A DNA stretch of 64,000 nt from Amblyomma americanum (GCF_052857255.1 NC_135498.1:112157723-112221722); one strand, 5' to 3'. Shown: positions 21,075 through 34,829, counted from the stretch's first letter. Numbers and translations: made by a program. The notes: generated by a model not told the origin, from the sequence alone.

Positions 21075-21900
21075 TATAGGGATTGGTTATACTCTGCGCA
21101 TTTCTGTATCACCTTGAAAGAGTGAATATGGCCTAGAATCCTTAACCATTCAGACAACTGAACACACTGATGGGGCACTTCCTAGTGCGTACGCCCGCTG
21201 CCTAGGGCACATTTTCAAGCTTAAATAGCCACCGTTTCACGTCTGTACCTGTTGGCGAACAATTAGCTCCCGTGTGGGAGCCGAAACGTTGTCGAGTACC
21301 ATTTACAAAAGGTTGCCTACAATTTGGAAGATTGAAGTCCAAGATTTTTCCGACACCATGGTGTAAGACACTCGACTCTAATAGCAATAAACTTAGTAAA
21401 TACCTTATAGGGAACAGTTAGTAAGCTGATCGCTCTAATTTTTCAAGCCCTTGATGACTCCTTTCTCTGATTAAGATGAAGTAGCATTCTTTCAAGCTCC
21501 TGGTATGCTCGAGATCTAAGGCATTGTGTATATAGGGTGGCTAGTTTTTCTAGCACAATCTCCCCTCCGTCCTTCAAGAGAGCTGCTGCTAACTTATTTA
21601 CACCAGCTGCTTTTCCCATTTGCATTGCTCCTAAAACTTTACTTCCTCTTTCGTTACTGGCAGAATGTCTCAGTGCTCTGCACGCATCTCTCATTAACCT
21701 CATTGGTTACTGTATAATTTGTGTAGAACTCTTCCGCTATTTTAGCTACCTTATCAGTATTGGTAATGACATTGCACTCTGCACTGTCTTAACGCATACA
21801 TTTTGCTTTTTGTCTATGCCTAGCTTTTTCTTCGCCTCTTTTAGGCTAGCTCAGTCTTTAGAGAGTTCTCAGCGGTCTTGATTATGCCCATATTAAACTT
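21075..21900 (-). mobile_element. RTE-like non-LTR retrotransposon, 5' part of RT (decayed)
   Basis: Minus-strand translation includes GAMQMGKAAGVNKLAAALLK, EIVLEKLATLYTQCLRS and a region matching the RT start before the palm. It continues the order of the LINE at 14726-15718. No endonuclease domain is visible, so the copy is 5' truncated near 21.9 kb. Confidence 0.7.
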
Positions 21901-23505
21901 CCTTATGTCGGCTACTCTGCGCTTTTCATGCCTTCTGCATTAAAGCATTTACGAGTAAAGGCGTTGAATGTTTGAAAATTCATATGAAGTATTTTGGACT
22001 AGCATTTTAGAAATGGTCCACAGACTGCAACATTTTACTAGCGTTTAAATACATACAAAGGAGAGAGAGCAGAGACACACAGGACAGATGCTAGAAATGG
22101 CGACTGAATAAAACCACAGCGGCCTTCAGCCTTCTCCACGGTGCACAGCGCCAGTTGGGCGGCTCATGATGTCATCTACGGTGCTGGTACATTTACACCT
22201 CTGAAAACTTTCTTTGGAGGAAAAGAGAATGCCATTGAAGGCTGCACCTGCGGAGTGTTGTTTAGCCGCATCCGCTGACACACAGCTAGTTGTGGGCAAG
22301 GGCAATGGAAATTTGAAATCTTCCCGTCAGTAACGTAATCATCGAGTAGACTTGCTTTTGGGCACACTACTGTATGCACCCAAGAAATGCAGTCGCATGG
22401 CACGGTTTTTCTATGCGAAATTGTAAAACTTTAATCATTTCTCTTTCTTGAAACAAACTTACTATAACGTTACTCGGAATTTAGTTAAAAAATCTGGCGC
22501 TGAAACGAGTTCCGCCGGGGCTTTTTAATGTATTTAAAAAAAGAAAATCGCATTTTTTACACATTTAGGGCTCCTCTGAAATACAGAGAAACGGAAGAAA
22601 CCACATGATTTTTTTTCAAGTCCTCACTTTTAACGCGGTCATGAAGCTATGTTTCCGACTAAAGCTGTTTGTTGCATTTTGTTTGCTATACATCTCGGAA
22701 CAACTCGACAAAATATGAGCTCATTTGGTGCAGCAAGTAATTTGTAACTGAATTTTTTAAAATTCTTCTGGATATGCAGCAATCAGGCAGCCCTGGCGTG
22801 CTCACAGTTCGTGATGACACAAACCAACAGTCACGTGCTTGCTCGCAACTGAACGACTGAACTATAACTGAACTGCACGTAGTGAGCATAGGGGAGTGAG
22901 CGGGTAAGTTGGAGGGGGTCAAAGGCAGTAAAGGCCTGTTTCCTTCCCTTTGCTGTCTACCTTCTGCCCTGTCTCGACTAGCTTGGCCAGAGTCATTAGT
23001 CTTGGTGTCTTCACCACAATGTGCTACAGCTGGACTCAAGTAGGCACGTGCTCTGTTTCACACTGACTGTGCGTACAGCAGTCTTGCAGCAGACAACGGC
23101 GCTACCAGTTTATGACGTCACTTAGGCTGTTTCATATAGCCATCACTGCCAGGGGGAGGGGCTTAGAGCCGATAACTTCAATTTACAATCCATAGCCCAA
23201 ATGCACGCATAGAGCCCTATATTTTTTTTAAGTACGCATAATAACGTCATGGCTAGTACATGCAATATAAAAGCATGATTTGTTGGTAGACCATGTCAAA
23301 CCCTTTCAGTCCTGTGGTACATCCACAACAGTTTCCCTACCTGCCTGCCTCTAGTGGCCACTGGATAACTGAGTGAAGCAATACAGAAAAAAGGCTTTAA
23401 CAAGCACACAGGCTAACATGGAATGCGATTAAGTCAGTTATACAAATAACTGCAGAAGTGAATTAAAAAAAGACCACAGCAATGCATGTGTGCACGAAAA
23501 AAATA
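21901..23505. other. Intergenic sequence, no recognised gene
   Basis: Short scattered frames only; none resembles a known product. It is A/T-rich with homopolymer runs, and lies between the LINE and the putative end of the CAT transcription unit. Confidence 0.55.
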
Positions 23506-23511
23506 TTTATT
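23506..23511 (-). terminator. Candidate distal poly(A) signal (minus strand)
   Basis: TTTATT on the plus strand gives AATAAA on the minus strand. It sits where the sequence changes from mixed repeats to a long, repeat-poor tract. It could mark the end of a very long CAT 3' UTR or of a separate non-coding transcript. Position is the only evidence. Confidence 0.25.
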
Positions 23512-26253
23512 CTTAAAATTACGCATTTTAAAATGGAGATTTCACTTCTATCTCCTTACAGAATTCGTGCAGCGCATCTTGCTTAGACAAAAACAATGAA
23601 TCTGTTTCTTTTCGTAATGACAACAGTCAGCGAAAATGTCGCTTCGTTGCTTGCACACTAGTAACTTAGACCATCGGTACATATTTACAACTGTACAACG
23701 CGACAGTGCATACAAATACAATCAATACGTGATCCTGACACAAGTCGACAGGAAATGTCCTTGGTCCCAATGCAGTCGCATAAAGCGACTAGTCAAACAG
23801 CAACACACAGCATTGTGTTCTATGGAGAACAGCTTAAAATGTATACAAACACATTCAAAGGGTAATAAAAATCCTCTTTTATACACGCTACCATGCTGTA
23901 GATGAAAAAAAGTAATTGCACAGGAAAAGAATAAGCGATAAATTAGCTGCACATCTGTAAAGGCTCCAAATTGTATGAAGAATGCGAGTGTAAATCAACA
24001 AAAACACATGTATTAAAAAGCTTTGGCACATGTCTGTTTTCTTTATGTTCGTACTGAACAATAACAAAAGCATGGAATATGCGAGCTCAGGCCTCAAACT
24101 TTCAATCTGTTTTAAACCTCACAAAGGTGTACTGTTGGGGACAAAAGTGCCCAGGACATGCGGTCGACATCAAAAGCATATCGCTTTGTTATCAGCCAGT
24201 GGTGCAGATCACACTTGTGCAGATGAAACTAGGCCTTGGACTCTATAATGCATGCTAGCGAAATCAGCCGAACAATAGCGCACTTTGCACCTAATGAGCC
24301 AATATCCTCAGTTGCGCGTCCTAGAGAATTTTGTCCCCAACAGTACCTTACAAGGAAACACCGTAAATTGATACAAAGGTAGCAGGAGAAACACAATAAT
24401 GCTGTGCAGTGTGACTTATACCAAGCTATAGCTCATGCTCACACACAGTCACCAATAGACAAGGCACCGGTTGAGTAACGTCTGATGGGAACGGAATATG
24501 CAAACCGGGAACTTGCATGCGATACGAACATTACTCAAGTGGCCAATATGTCGACACTAAAACAGATATACAAAGCAAGACCGGCCTCTTTTCATTCACT
24601 TTACCATCAATCAAGAAATCACCTCTTTGCAACTGAAAACAAACAATGGACTATGTCATGCACAAAGGTCGTCATTTGAGGTCCATTCCTCAGAGCGACA
24701 AGTAGACACTTGCCAATTTTCTTTCCTTTAACATTGTTATTACTACATATTGAGTGCTGTTTGTTTAAAGGCGATGAATTCGCTCAATGTTACGGAAAAG
24801 AAGGCCTGCACAAAGTATAACTTAGCTGGAAGAGGAAAAAGGGCAAGAGGAAAAAGGGCTAACAATGACGACCTGTGGCAAAAAACACAGTGAGTGTTAA
24901 AAGTTGTAGACAAAATGTGAGCATTCTCACATTTTGCAACCTGCACATAACATAACAAGAAAATATACATAACAAGAAAATATAACCACAGGGCAAGCAC
25001 TCCCATTTTAAAGCTCTTTCTTTCTCCAGCATTCAGGTGCTGACAAGACCCTTCAGTTAAGACTAGAGTAAAAACATAAGAACAGGCCACGCAAGGTGGT
25101 GAAAGAAATAGTAACACCTACACTTTTTAGCAAAGCTCACAGCATCACATATTCATAAAAAATGAGTATGTTTGAAGGAGCAAGTACGTTAAAAAAAGAA
25201 GACATCTGATCAGCTACAATAATTGCGCAAGACCTTCCTTGTGTACGCTTGAGAAATACTGAATAGGAGAATCGCCATCAAATGCCGGACGAACGCTCGA
25301 CAAGAGCCACCGAGCAATATTCTGCAGTAACTGAATTAGGCGGCATGCAGAAATTTTGCCCAGCTTAAACATACTGCAGCATTAACAGTCAGTTCGCACC
25401 ACACAAAAAAGGCCCTATTATGCAAACCATCACGGCATGATGTGTAAAAAGGAAAAAATTCATCAAGCTTTGGAGAAAATTTTTTGTTCAACACAGTATA
25501 ATGACATCATCTCAGGGTCTTACGTTTCTGCTATAATGAGGTGCGGAACTTCTGCAGTCATGTTACTTAAAAGAGACCGTGAAGAATAAAATGCTATCTT
25601 GAGATAAATTTAGGCTGCAGAAAGGACCCCATATTCGTATTTTTTTTTCATTTACAAAGAAGGGTGATAGCAATAAGTATTCAACGATAAGGAAAAGTAA
25701 CGAAAATCTCAAAAGTTGGTAAAAGTCCAATACCTCATGCCCATTCTTGAAGCAGTCACATCGATTTTAAGCACACCAGGCAGTGCCTTTCAAAGGAATG
25801 TTTCACTGTCCACTGGATTCACACGCGCGCTAAAAATGAGGGTGGATACCAGGTGGTCGCAGTGCTCATTTGTGGAATCAATGATACAACGCCATCTTTA
25901 AAACGTTTTCAAACAGGAAGATGCAATTACCTTTATCACAGGCACAGCCTGTATTATCACAGCAGCCCCTTGGCACTGCAAGTCGATTGATAAGATTGAG
26001 CCTTGGAACAGCCACCGTCCAAGGAGATGCAGCTGTGACTTCATTCATCATTAAAATGGGAAGGAAACGAAACGGCAAAAAAAGTCCTGATGAGCCCGCA
26101 ATAAATTGCTTTGGTCAGTGTCTCGCCTTGTCTGGTTCTTCCCTCGAGGCTGTTCAAGAACAAAAAAAAAGCAAAAGAAAGCGCACACGTCCAACTTTAG
26201 ACAAGGTGCCTCTGGATGGCTGCATAAGGTAACACAAGAGAAAAGCAAATGCA

Positions 26254-26274
26254 ATATATATATATATATATATA
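26254..26274 (+). repeat. (AT)n microsatellite
   Basis: About ten AT dinucleotides in a row, likely length-polymorphic. Confidence 0.9.
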
Positions 26275-29200
26275 CCTGTATGTAAAGCAAAAACAAATGC
26301 ATCAAACGAAACCTAGCCAGGTGCTTTGCAATATCACAAAGACAACCTACAGCAATGCTAGAAGATGATGCAGAAAAAAAGAAAACTGCCGATGCCTTTG
26401 GTTGCAGACATTACGCATAGCACAACTGACTTAATGAACTTGTCTGTTCAAAAGCCAAAGATATGCTAGTAAAAAACTCTACCAAGATCCACTTCCTGCA
26501 GCAAAAGCTTGGTCATTTAGGCTAGTTGGTTTCAGTTTCTTGAAAACAGTCCTGTTTGTTGTGTTGTTCTTGCCTTTTTTTTGCGCTATGTTTCCAGGGA
26601 GTTCCACCTTCTTTTTTGCACTTTTCAGATGACACCTTGAAGGACAAAGCTAGAAAATGTACCATTGCAGCCGAAACAATACAATTGTTACAACACATAA
26701 TAATTAGTATTAATGACCTGAGGACTGCAGTACCGCACATTGATTGTAACATTTTTCAAAGCACCGTCCTGCTTTTTCCACCAAGCTCCCTAAGAATACA
26801 AACTGCAGTTTCATGCCTTCGCAACAGCATAAGCGACCAAAAACAGCAGAAAGTGCAGTTATGGCTTGTGAACAGGTAGAGCAGCAGAGGACAACGCAAA
26901 ACAGCATCTTTGGGTGAAACATAACAGTAAAGTAACGAAGAATTTGTGACGGATGAAGACAGGAATCACATCACTAGCATTAGGAACATGCCCAGCATAA
27001 ACAAAGCATGGTTATACAGTCACTATCCCTGTTCTCTGATGTACGGAACACTTCAACAGTTGGCACATTGTAGGAGCGACACAACTTCTCGCAAGTGGCA
27101 CTCAGCCAAGTGTTATATGCCGTAGCGCCATCAGTACCACAGGAAGCTCACATGTGACAGGGCAACAACTTTGCTCAAGCATTCACCACTGCTTTCAGCT
27201 GCCGTGGTGCTACAGAGTAGCAATTCCTCACAGTGACAGCAACACAGCACAATGAAGCACACCAAAGCTATTAGCACACAATAAATCAAGCAGGCACTGA
27301 ATGCAGGGCACAATCATAACAAGCCCCCCAATTCACCAACAATCTGCACGGCTGACATGCGAGTACTCTCAATGGCCCTTGAAGGCACTCCAGCTCAACT
27401 TGTGAAGGCTTTGCCTGGTTGTATAAAATGGCAGAGCCCAGCCTCGCAACACCGCCGCTGAACCGCTGTAATTACCCGACTCTAACGCGCATCCAGTTTT
27501 CACGTTCGTGAAATTGAATAAAAAGCACACTTGTGCAGAACCGCGAACCGACATTCATATCTGCTTCTGCGTCACTCCTTGTGGCTCTCCAAAAATTTAT
27601 TCTTTGCTCTCAATGATCATAGCGAGCAGACTTAAAAGCAACTGACACGCAACAACGCAGTTGCAAAGCTAGCAGCTGGAGGCAAATGGCGATCAAGCGG
27701 GTTAACACAGCACACCTTCCATGTTTTCTACGCTCCTATGCAGCTCAGCCAACTAGCCTGGAAAGTGTCAAAACGAACTTCAAAACGGAGATTACCAGAA
27801 GTAATGTCAACAACCAGAAGTTTTCTCTTGCACTATCTCCGCTCGTCTGGGAAAGCGACTGCCACAGCAAGCAAGCTGGGTAAATAACGTAAAGTTCAAA
27901 TTTTATTTAGCGGAACTGACTTGCATATGAACTTATGATTTTTCTTGTTACACATGGTGGGAGCAGGGCATCAGCCCTGCGGCGCTCGGCTCCGCAATTT
28001 CAGATGGTCATTCATGTAAAAAAAGAGGCAGGTTGACCTAATGTTTCCAAGATACCAGACATGCCAACTGCCAGCATAGAAAGGCTTCACTGGCATGCTG
28101 TTTGTTGGGGTTGTTTGTAGCATGGTTCCCGTTTTGTATCCGATTATAAAGCACACGGCATTTCGAGGCTCAATTTTCGTGACAAACAGCGAGCGTTAGG
28201 ATCGGGTAGATACAGCATGTCCACAGTAAGAAACCCTTGCTGTGGATTAGCGATGGCATTTTATGGGTGTAAGCAAACCTCCATAGGTTTCAATAGATAG
28301 TGTTAACTGCCACTGAGAGAAGTGCTAAGCTGGACTGTGCCTACTATTTTCTAATGCCACAAAGCAACACTGTTAGTTGCAACGAGGGCACACACATGCA
28401 GCATAATGCAATTTCGTAGACTGGAATGCTATGTGACACCCATGCCACTATTTTCTAAAGTCAAAAGCATTGAAGTTAGGCGCAACAAGCACCCAGACAA
28501 TACACACACAATACTTCCCAACACAAAGGCAAGAGAGGCAGTAAAATGCACGAGCTGTCTATTTGGCCGCACAGCCTGAAGTGATGTAATAATGAGCATT
28601 TTCAAGCTGGTGGATAGGAACAAAAGCAGCCCGATGCTGGAAAGGGAACAGAGAAACCAGCCTAACAGTACAAAGTCCTTTGAAAACCGCATCAGTAATT
28701 TCGCGCGATCACTGCCTGCATAACGAAATGCTACTAGTAACACTGGCATGCAAGGACACCTCCCCAGTCACTTCCTCATCATAGCCACTTCAGAATGTAG
28801 CCTCAGGATCAAAAGAGACTCCCTCCCCTCTCAAAGTTCCGAACAGTGCCGCACTGCATGCAGCACGTCTACCCCTTTAGTACACATAGGTGTTGAAGTG
28901 AGTCAAGGAATAGGCAATTACGCTATGTAATGAACAGGTCAGTCAGCAATTCAGTGTCCTCGTATTGCACGGCACGACTCTGACTCTGCTTCTACTATGA
29001 GAGAATTGCAACTAAGACACAGCAGCGCCCAACTAATTCTCTGCTCAACTGTTCAGATTTAAAGTTGGGACCACCTTTCCATTTGCACTGAACATAGGGC
29101 TACAAAATCAGGCTTACAAAAAAAATGGAGGTGCTGTCAACTTGCAATCATACTGGTCTTAATTAGCACAGACTTACGTTACTGAAAAATAAAATGTGGT

Positions 29201-30541
29201 TCAGTTCAAACTTCTTGCTCTGGAAAATGTTTCCCTTCAAAACACAAGAGTGCTTATCATGTGGAGGAAGTAAAAATGTGTTTTGTTTGGTATTTCTACT
29301 TGGGTTATGCTGGCCTTAGTTACGTGGGAACCCAGTTCACTACAGCGCATGTGCTCTTGTAATAGCCTCTGTGTGAAGAGCCGCAGCCACAAAGGACACA
29401 TCATTGCAAAACGATTAATTTATGAGCAACCTGGAGTGTCACACATTAGCAAAGTCATTTATAAAGGTAATCTTATTAAATGAGCAAAATCATTTAAGAT
29501 TACTATGCATACTGCATGGTAATCTTCCTAAACTTGCCATTACACTGTTACCCTTTGCATACTCCCTTTGAAAACTTGCACACAACGAAATGGAATATTT
29601 ACAGCACATTACAGTCGAATTCAGCTACAGAGAGATTCGAAAGACGAAAATTTGCGAAAAGCAGATGCTTCCTTGCGAAATTCCTTCAAAGTTTTTGGTC
29701 CCCTTCATTACTGAATTATTGAAATTTGACTGCGCTTTGCTGAGGAGGAAATTTCGCTACAGTAGCAGGCATTTTTGTAGAAGGGTTCAACTGTAACGCA
29801 AAAAGTATTATCTACATTTTAAAAGCTTTTTTCACCACGTAGAAAGAGGAGTACATTTCTAGGGAAGACTGATTTCACAATAACTCGCAAACCACAGCTT
29901 CACTTTTAGAACTTTGCATAGGAAGAGCTAGAGCAAGTGTTGCCCTAGGTTTTTCTGCTCTGAGAAAGACTCCCATTACTAGAACACGTAGTAAAGGTAT
30001 CTAAAATGAGCTCTTCTTTGAAGTACGCAGAAGAGGTGAGGGAACAGTGCTCTTATTTTCCAAAAAAGCCAGTGCATTTGTAAACACCTTCGGGCCATTA
30101 TTTTTTTAGATAAAAACAAGGCTGCTGAGAATGTGCACTCTGTAACCCAGATTGTGGGTGATTACTTACAAAAACTCTTGCAGGAAGAGAAATAGAATCT
30201 AGTAAGCACCTTCTTTGGCTATGTATTGTGTATATGCATCAAAAGCAAAGCTTTCCCTTAAAAAAAAAATGCTAAAAAATTGCAAAGTTTTCCATATGGT
30301 CCACATGGAGAAACACAATCTCGACTTTCATGAGTCTATAAGATGACTGCATATAAACTCAGTCCATTCTTCCCATTATAGAAACTTGGTACGGTTGCAA
30401 GACACAGCTGATATCGATTTTCAGAGATTAGTTTCGAGTGAAAACCACCATAAACTTTCACAACAGCAACTTTGGTTGACAGAACCTACACTGTAAACAC
30501 TAGTATGTCTATATGAGAGTAAAAAGATAGTAAACTTTCTA

Positions 30542-30663
30542 GTGCACTCCTTTTTATAAAAGGGAGTGCACACTCCCTTTCACAAAAAGGAGTGCTTTAC
30601 AGGACAGTTTACTTCCTTACAAAGGAAGTGAACTGTCCTCTAGAACACCCTTTTATAAAAGGG
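30542..30663. repeat. Cluster of adjacent palindromes
   Basis: Four inverted repeats lie in ~120 bp. GTGCACTCC pairs with GGAGTGCAC (30542-30571). CACTCCCTTT pairs with AAAAGGAGTG (about 30571-30594). AGGACAGTTTACTTCCTT pairs with 30622-30639 across a 3-nt loop (18-bp stem, one G-T). CCCTTTTATAAAAGGG (30648-30663) is self-complementary. The arm motif 'cagtt-acttcct' recurs just after, at 30664-30679. This could be a foldback element remnant or structured UTR RNA. Confidence 0.8.
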
Positions 30664-32225
30664 ACAGTTCACTTCCTTTGCACTTCTTTCTGTTTGATAG
30701 AAGGCAAACAACAAGACGCCCACGCACACCCATAGTTATCAAGAGACCACACAACCAACAAATACAGGTTAGTTTTACACGGCGGGAGAAAGGGTGTTAA
30801 AAACAAGCAGCAGCACTCCTCACAAAAACAGCGCTCATCCCGCAAGGCAGCAGGGAAGTGAGGGCAGCATAGTAAAAAGAACAGTGCTCACTGGGCACAG
30901 GTGAGAGAGATGACATGACAAAACCGCACCAAATGATTATGAAATTCCTACCTTCTCACCTTTTTGAAGCCCACACAGCAAATATTCCATATTGCTGAAT
31001 ATGTTAGTTCGCCTCACTCAAGGGATAAAAGTATAGTTGGATTATTTGGTGTAACTGGGGAAACATAAAATATGAAAAACTTTAACTTTCATCCTTTTAT
31101 CTCAACATGGTGCTGCACATATACAATGACTAAATGCCTTCACTGCTGCCTTGCTTTGCAAGTGTGTGCAGTTAAGCATGACCCGAAAAGCATCAATGGA
31201 AGCAGATGAGACTGGAGAGAAAGCTGTGCTTCAAAAATCAGGAAGCCCGCACTTGCACAAGGGTGTAGTTCTGAATAAAAAATTGTAAGCAGTCATGTCC
31301 AGCTGCAAGTTACCATTTGAATGGGCTTTGCCTCAAGTGAGTTGCAGTAACCAGTAGACAACTCCCCACCCCTTCAATCACTGCGGTCCATAGCCACAAG
31401 AAGAAAGCCTCACAAGCACCCGCAATAAGAAAATAAAAAAGGCTGAGGAAGTTAAATATCCCTGGCCTGGCTGGTGCTCATAAAGATGCAATTTTTGGAC
31501 ACTGGCTTTCAGTGCCCCAAATGTTAGTCACTGAGCAAAGTGTGAATTTCTGACCTGCGACTTTGAAGCAGACATCACGCACTGCTTCTGGTGAGAAAAG
31601 CACCGACATCCTCAGTAACAAGGGCTCTCTGTTCAATACCCGATTAGCTGTGGCCTAAGATGGCCTCCTACCCTCCTATCTGGTCCACTGCTTTGGCCCA
31701 TTATTTGGTTGTTTATCTGGTTCTGCCGGGTCCTGGCCAGGCCTGCAGTTATAAATGTTGCTATCAACAGCAACTAACAATGTTATCCCCCTTTCAATGG
31801 CTATGCTCTCGCCAAGCTCAATTTATAAACTGCTACTTATGACATGGAAGCCCACACCAAAAGTCACAGGGAGAGCGTGACTAGCACGATTACACACCAA
31901 ACATGAATTACACTTTGCAGTGCAAACAGTCCTGTAGCGCACTCTCTAAATGATATGCCTTGTAACTCTCGGGTAGATTGCCACCCCTGTAAACACTGCA
32001 TACATATGGCTGGCAACTGCAGCAGATTTCCATCTCGAAACAAAGAGTTCTAGCAGGTCGGAGGAGATTCTAAAACACTGTAATCTACTCTCATTGCTAA
32101 CCACAAGACCACCACTGTTGTCAAAATCTCCTCCAACTGCTGATCACATGAACTCCATTATCCTGATAAAAAGGACTACTCACATTGTTAACATGAGAAC
32201 ACCGCATTACTTGAGGTGGGAACAT

Positions 32226-32340
32226 GATCCCACAGCAACGTACAGTAGAAGCTCAATGATGTGAATCTCAATGGGTTACGAAAAATAATTGTGTCACCCG
32301 AAGTTCACATCATCAGAAACAGACAAAGTCCACATTTGAA
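32226..32340. repeat. MITE-like fragment
   Basis: Begins 'tacagtagaagctcaatgat' and contains 'cccgaagttcacatcatcag'. Similar 'cagtagaa-c' openings occur at 43757 and, reversed, near 58200. This suggests a scattered Tc1/mariner- or pogo-type non-autonomous family. No clear opposite end is seen. Confidence 0.35.
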
Positions 32341-32361
32341 GCACAAGAAGTGAATTGATGC

Positions 32362-32393
32362 AAATCTGTTTACTGCCAACAGTAAACAGATTT
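32362..32393. repeat. Perfect 14-bp inverted repeat with 4-nt loop
   Basis: AAATCTGTTTACTG, loop CCAA, then CAGTAAACAGATTT, without mismatch. It would form a stable hairpin in RNA from either strand. It lies between the MITE-like fragment and the gypsy 5' LTR. Confidence 0.9.
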
Positions 32394-32524
32394 ATTTATA
32401 CCCGTGCGCCACCTCTTTTTGCTCGCGGTGTGTGCTGCATGACTGGTGATCGCAGCGCTGTTGGCGATGTGTGGGCCGCGTGTCAGCACCTGGAAGTCAC
32501 GGTCTGTGTGGAAGGACTGACAGG

Positions 32525-32738
32525 TTTAGATGACGTACATCTAATTGAGGCAAAGCTCCTCCATGTGAACGAGGCACCTCTGTGCCAGCAGGCCATGCCA
32601 GTGTGTTTATACAATAACACTACCCATCGCTGTGGTGTTGACTTTGCTCCAAGCCCCATGCTCTTCACTGACCTTATTCGGACAAATAAAGCACTTGTGT
32701 TATGGTTGCCTTACCGGCTAGTCATCCCTTTCTTGTGG
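32525..32738 (+). repeat. Gypsy 5' LTR
   Basis: Aligns by several blocks with the 3' LTR. The expected TG start reads TT (TTTAGATG versus TGTAGAGG in the 3' copy). Sequence after it (tggtccacacgagacatgg) sits where a primer-binding site should be. The end is approximate. Confidence 0.7.
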
Positions 32739-33254
32739 TCCACACGAGACATGGTCTCAGAAATGGGATCTGTGAAGCTGCACGGTATTCATCCTAGCGA
32801 CAAGTCGGCGACAAGTCAATGGGCATTGCCTGCCAAAACCACCATGTTGGACGAAGAGGTGAAGTCAGCTTCACTGTTCAGCAGCACAGAATTAAACCGC
32901 CATTGAAGTTTGACTCCCAGGGCTCAGAAAGAACGGGAAATCCAGTTTAAAGGCTACTGCTATGCTTTGAGCCTCTACCTAGCATGGGGCGAAGCTCAAT
33001 TCATGATGCTGCAATAAGCATTGCGCCCCTAGGAAGCTTGTCGCATCCTCGACACTCTAGAACTGACCGCTGAACATTGCGTTCTAGAGGTGATGAAAAC
33101 AGTACACTTCAACCAATTCATCCACCTGACTAAAGGTCTACGAAAATGTACACTTCCACCAACACGTGCAAGTAGGCAATTCTGCTGACAACTTCTACAC
33201 TGCGTTATGCCCGCTCGTCATAAAGTGCAACTACGACTTTGAAGATGTGAAAGA

Positions 33255-33836
33255 ATGCCTAGATCGGCACAGATTCGTCGTCAGTCTTCATGGACGCTAA
33301 TTTCGTGGACAAACTGTGCTGTATCCCAAAGCTCTCACCCGGAACAGCCAGGCTTCAGGCTCGAAACGATGAAGATACCACGAAAGCCTGCGCAGCGGTC
33401 TTCCAAAGGGAACCGGATGCTGCTAGCATGGCCTCCGAACCAAAGGTTCGAAAACACTTCTCTGAGCCACAGCCCAGATCGGGCTCACCAAAGGCCAGTG
33501 AAGAGAGCACAGTCAAGTTCCAGTCATGCTCAAACAATCCTGCAAAACGCTGCAGGTACTGTGGATGGTCTTGTCATCTTTGTGCGAGAGTGCCCAGCGG
33601 GATGCGCGAAGTACCAGTGCTGTAAGAAGACTGGACACTCGGAGATCATCCGCAATAAAAAGGACCTGTGGTCCACCAAACTACAGGCAGTCACATCCTG
33701 CCGTTCCCAGGCCGAATCCATTTTAGTGGCCGTCAATGGATATGACGTGAACTTTAAGGTGGACACAGGGGTGGAGGTAACTTTGGCATACAGCTTACTT
33801 CTTGGCATCCTGAAAAAGGTTCAGAATGCCAGAAGG
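33255..33836 (+). pseudogene. Gypsy gag end and protease remnant
   Basis: A Cys/His-rich region (CRYCGW...CARVPSGM in one frame, CAKYQCCKKTGHSEI in another) marks the nucleocapsid zinc knuckles. It is followed by a retropepsin site, VNGYDVNFKVDTGVEVT, with the catalytic DTG kept. Frame changes separate the pieces. Confidence 0.7.
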
Positions 33837-34149
33837 TGAGCTCATGTGCTCTGTAGGTTACTCTTTGAATGTTTTGGGTACATTTCAAGCCACTTAGCAC
33901 TGGAAGGGCAAGTCTGGCAAAGGGCCAACGTCATGCCATTAGAAGATCCTCCTCTTTTATGCTTCCCTCAATTCAAGCTCTCGGCATCATAAAATTCACC
34001 AACAGCATGTCAGCACGGACAGCACATTTGAAAGAAAAGCTGCTCGACAGTCTAGCTATGCTGAAAGAAGAGTACGTGATTAGACTTTCACCTGGAGCCA
34101 CTCTAGCTCAGTGTGCCCAGGAGAGGTCCAATTCCATTGCACTGTCTCT

Positions 34150-34480
34150 CTTCAGATGAGCTGAAGAAACTAGAGTCTGAAGGAGTGATCCGAAAGGTGG
34201 ACAGTCGCACAGACTGGCATGCGGGCATGGTCGTTGCCCCGAAAGCCAGAAGAGACTAGTGTACCTCCGTAGAACTCGCTCACTTCAACGAAGCTGCGCT
34301 GACAAAATGTCACTTCATACCTTCGGTTGAGAATATCCTCAGGCATCTGTGATATGAAAGAGCTTTTTCTAAGCTCGATGCCAACGCTGGCTTTCACCAG
34401 GTGAAGCTCTCCGAAGAAACTCAGGAACTTGCGATGTTCATAACTCAGATGGGACAGTTCTGCTTTTGAAGACTTGCTTT
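34150..34480 (+). pseudogene. Gypsy reverse transcriptase remnant
   Basis: Translation gives ELKKLESEGVIRKVDSRTDW, then FSKLDANAGFHQVKLSEE (motif A with LDANAGF) and a degraded 'FITQMGQFCF' block, with several stop codons. The YxDD region downstream is unrecognisable. Confidence 0.7.
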
Positions 34481-34829
34481 CGACACCTGCTCAGCACTGG
34501 AATTGAGCGACAGATGACCCATATCCTCGAATGTCTGCACGGAGTCGTTAGCATGATGATATTCTAGCCTTCAGGTGATCATAGGAAGAGCACAACCAAC
34601 GTCTCCCTCAAATGTTGCAATGTCTCGATGAAGCAGTAATTAAAGTGAACAACAAGAAACGTACCTTCTCTGCCAGTGTCACAGCACCGATCAGAGCATC
34701 TCTGCAAAAGAACAAATGGTTCTGGGGACCGAGTCAGCAGGCTGCTTTCAACAAGCTGAAAACTGTGCTCTGCTCCAAAATCTGCATGGTAAAGTATTAC
34801 CTATCCTAACCAACAGTTGTTTCAGCTGA

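Larger units (their letters stand above)
23512..32225. other. Long repeat-poor non-coding tract
   Basis: About 8.7 kb with no credible ORF on either strand and almost no recognisable transposons. It has a 21-bp AT dinucleotide run (26254-26274), local duplications (24950-24984) and a palindrome cluster (30542-30663). Its uniform, UTR-like composition directly downstream of the CAT gene suggests 3' UTR or a long non-coding RNA, which is inference. Confidence 0.4.

Noticed and set aside
32355..32906. 183-codon plus-strand frame
   Set aside because: It spans the gypsy 5' LTR and flank, has no domain, and the homologous 3' LTR does not keep the frame.
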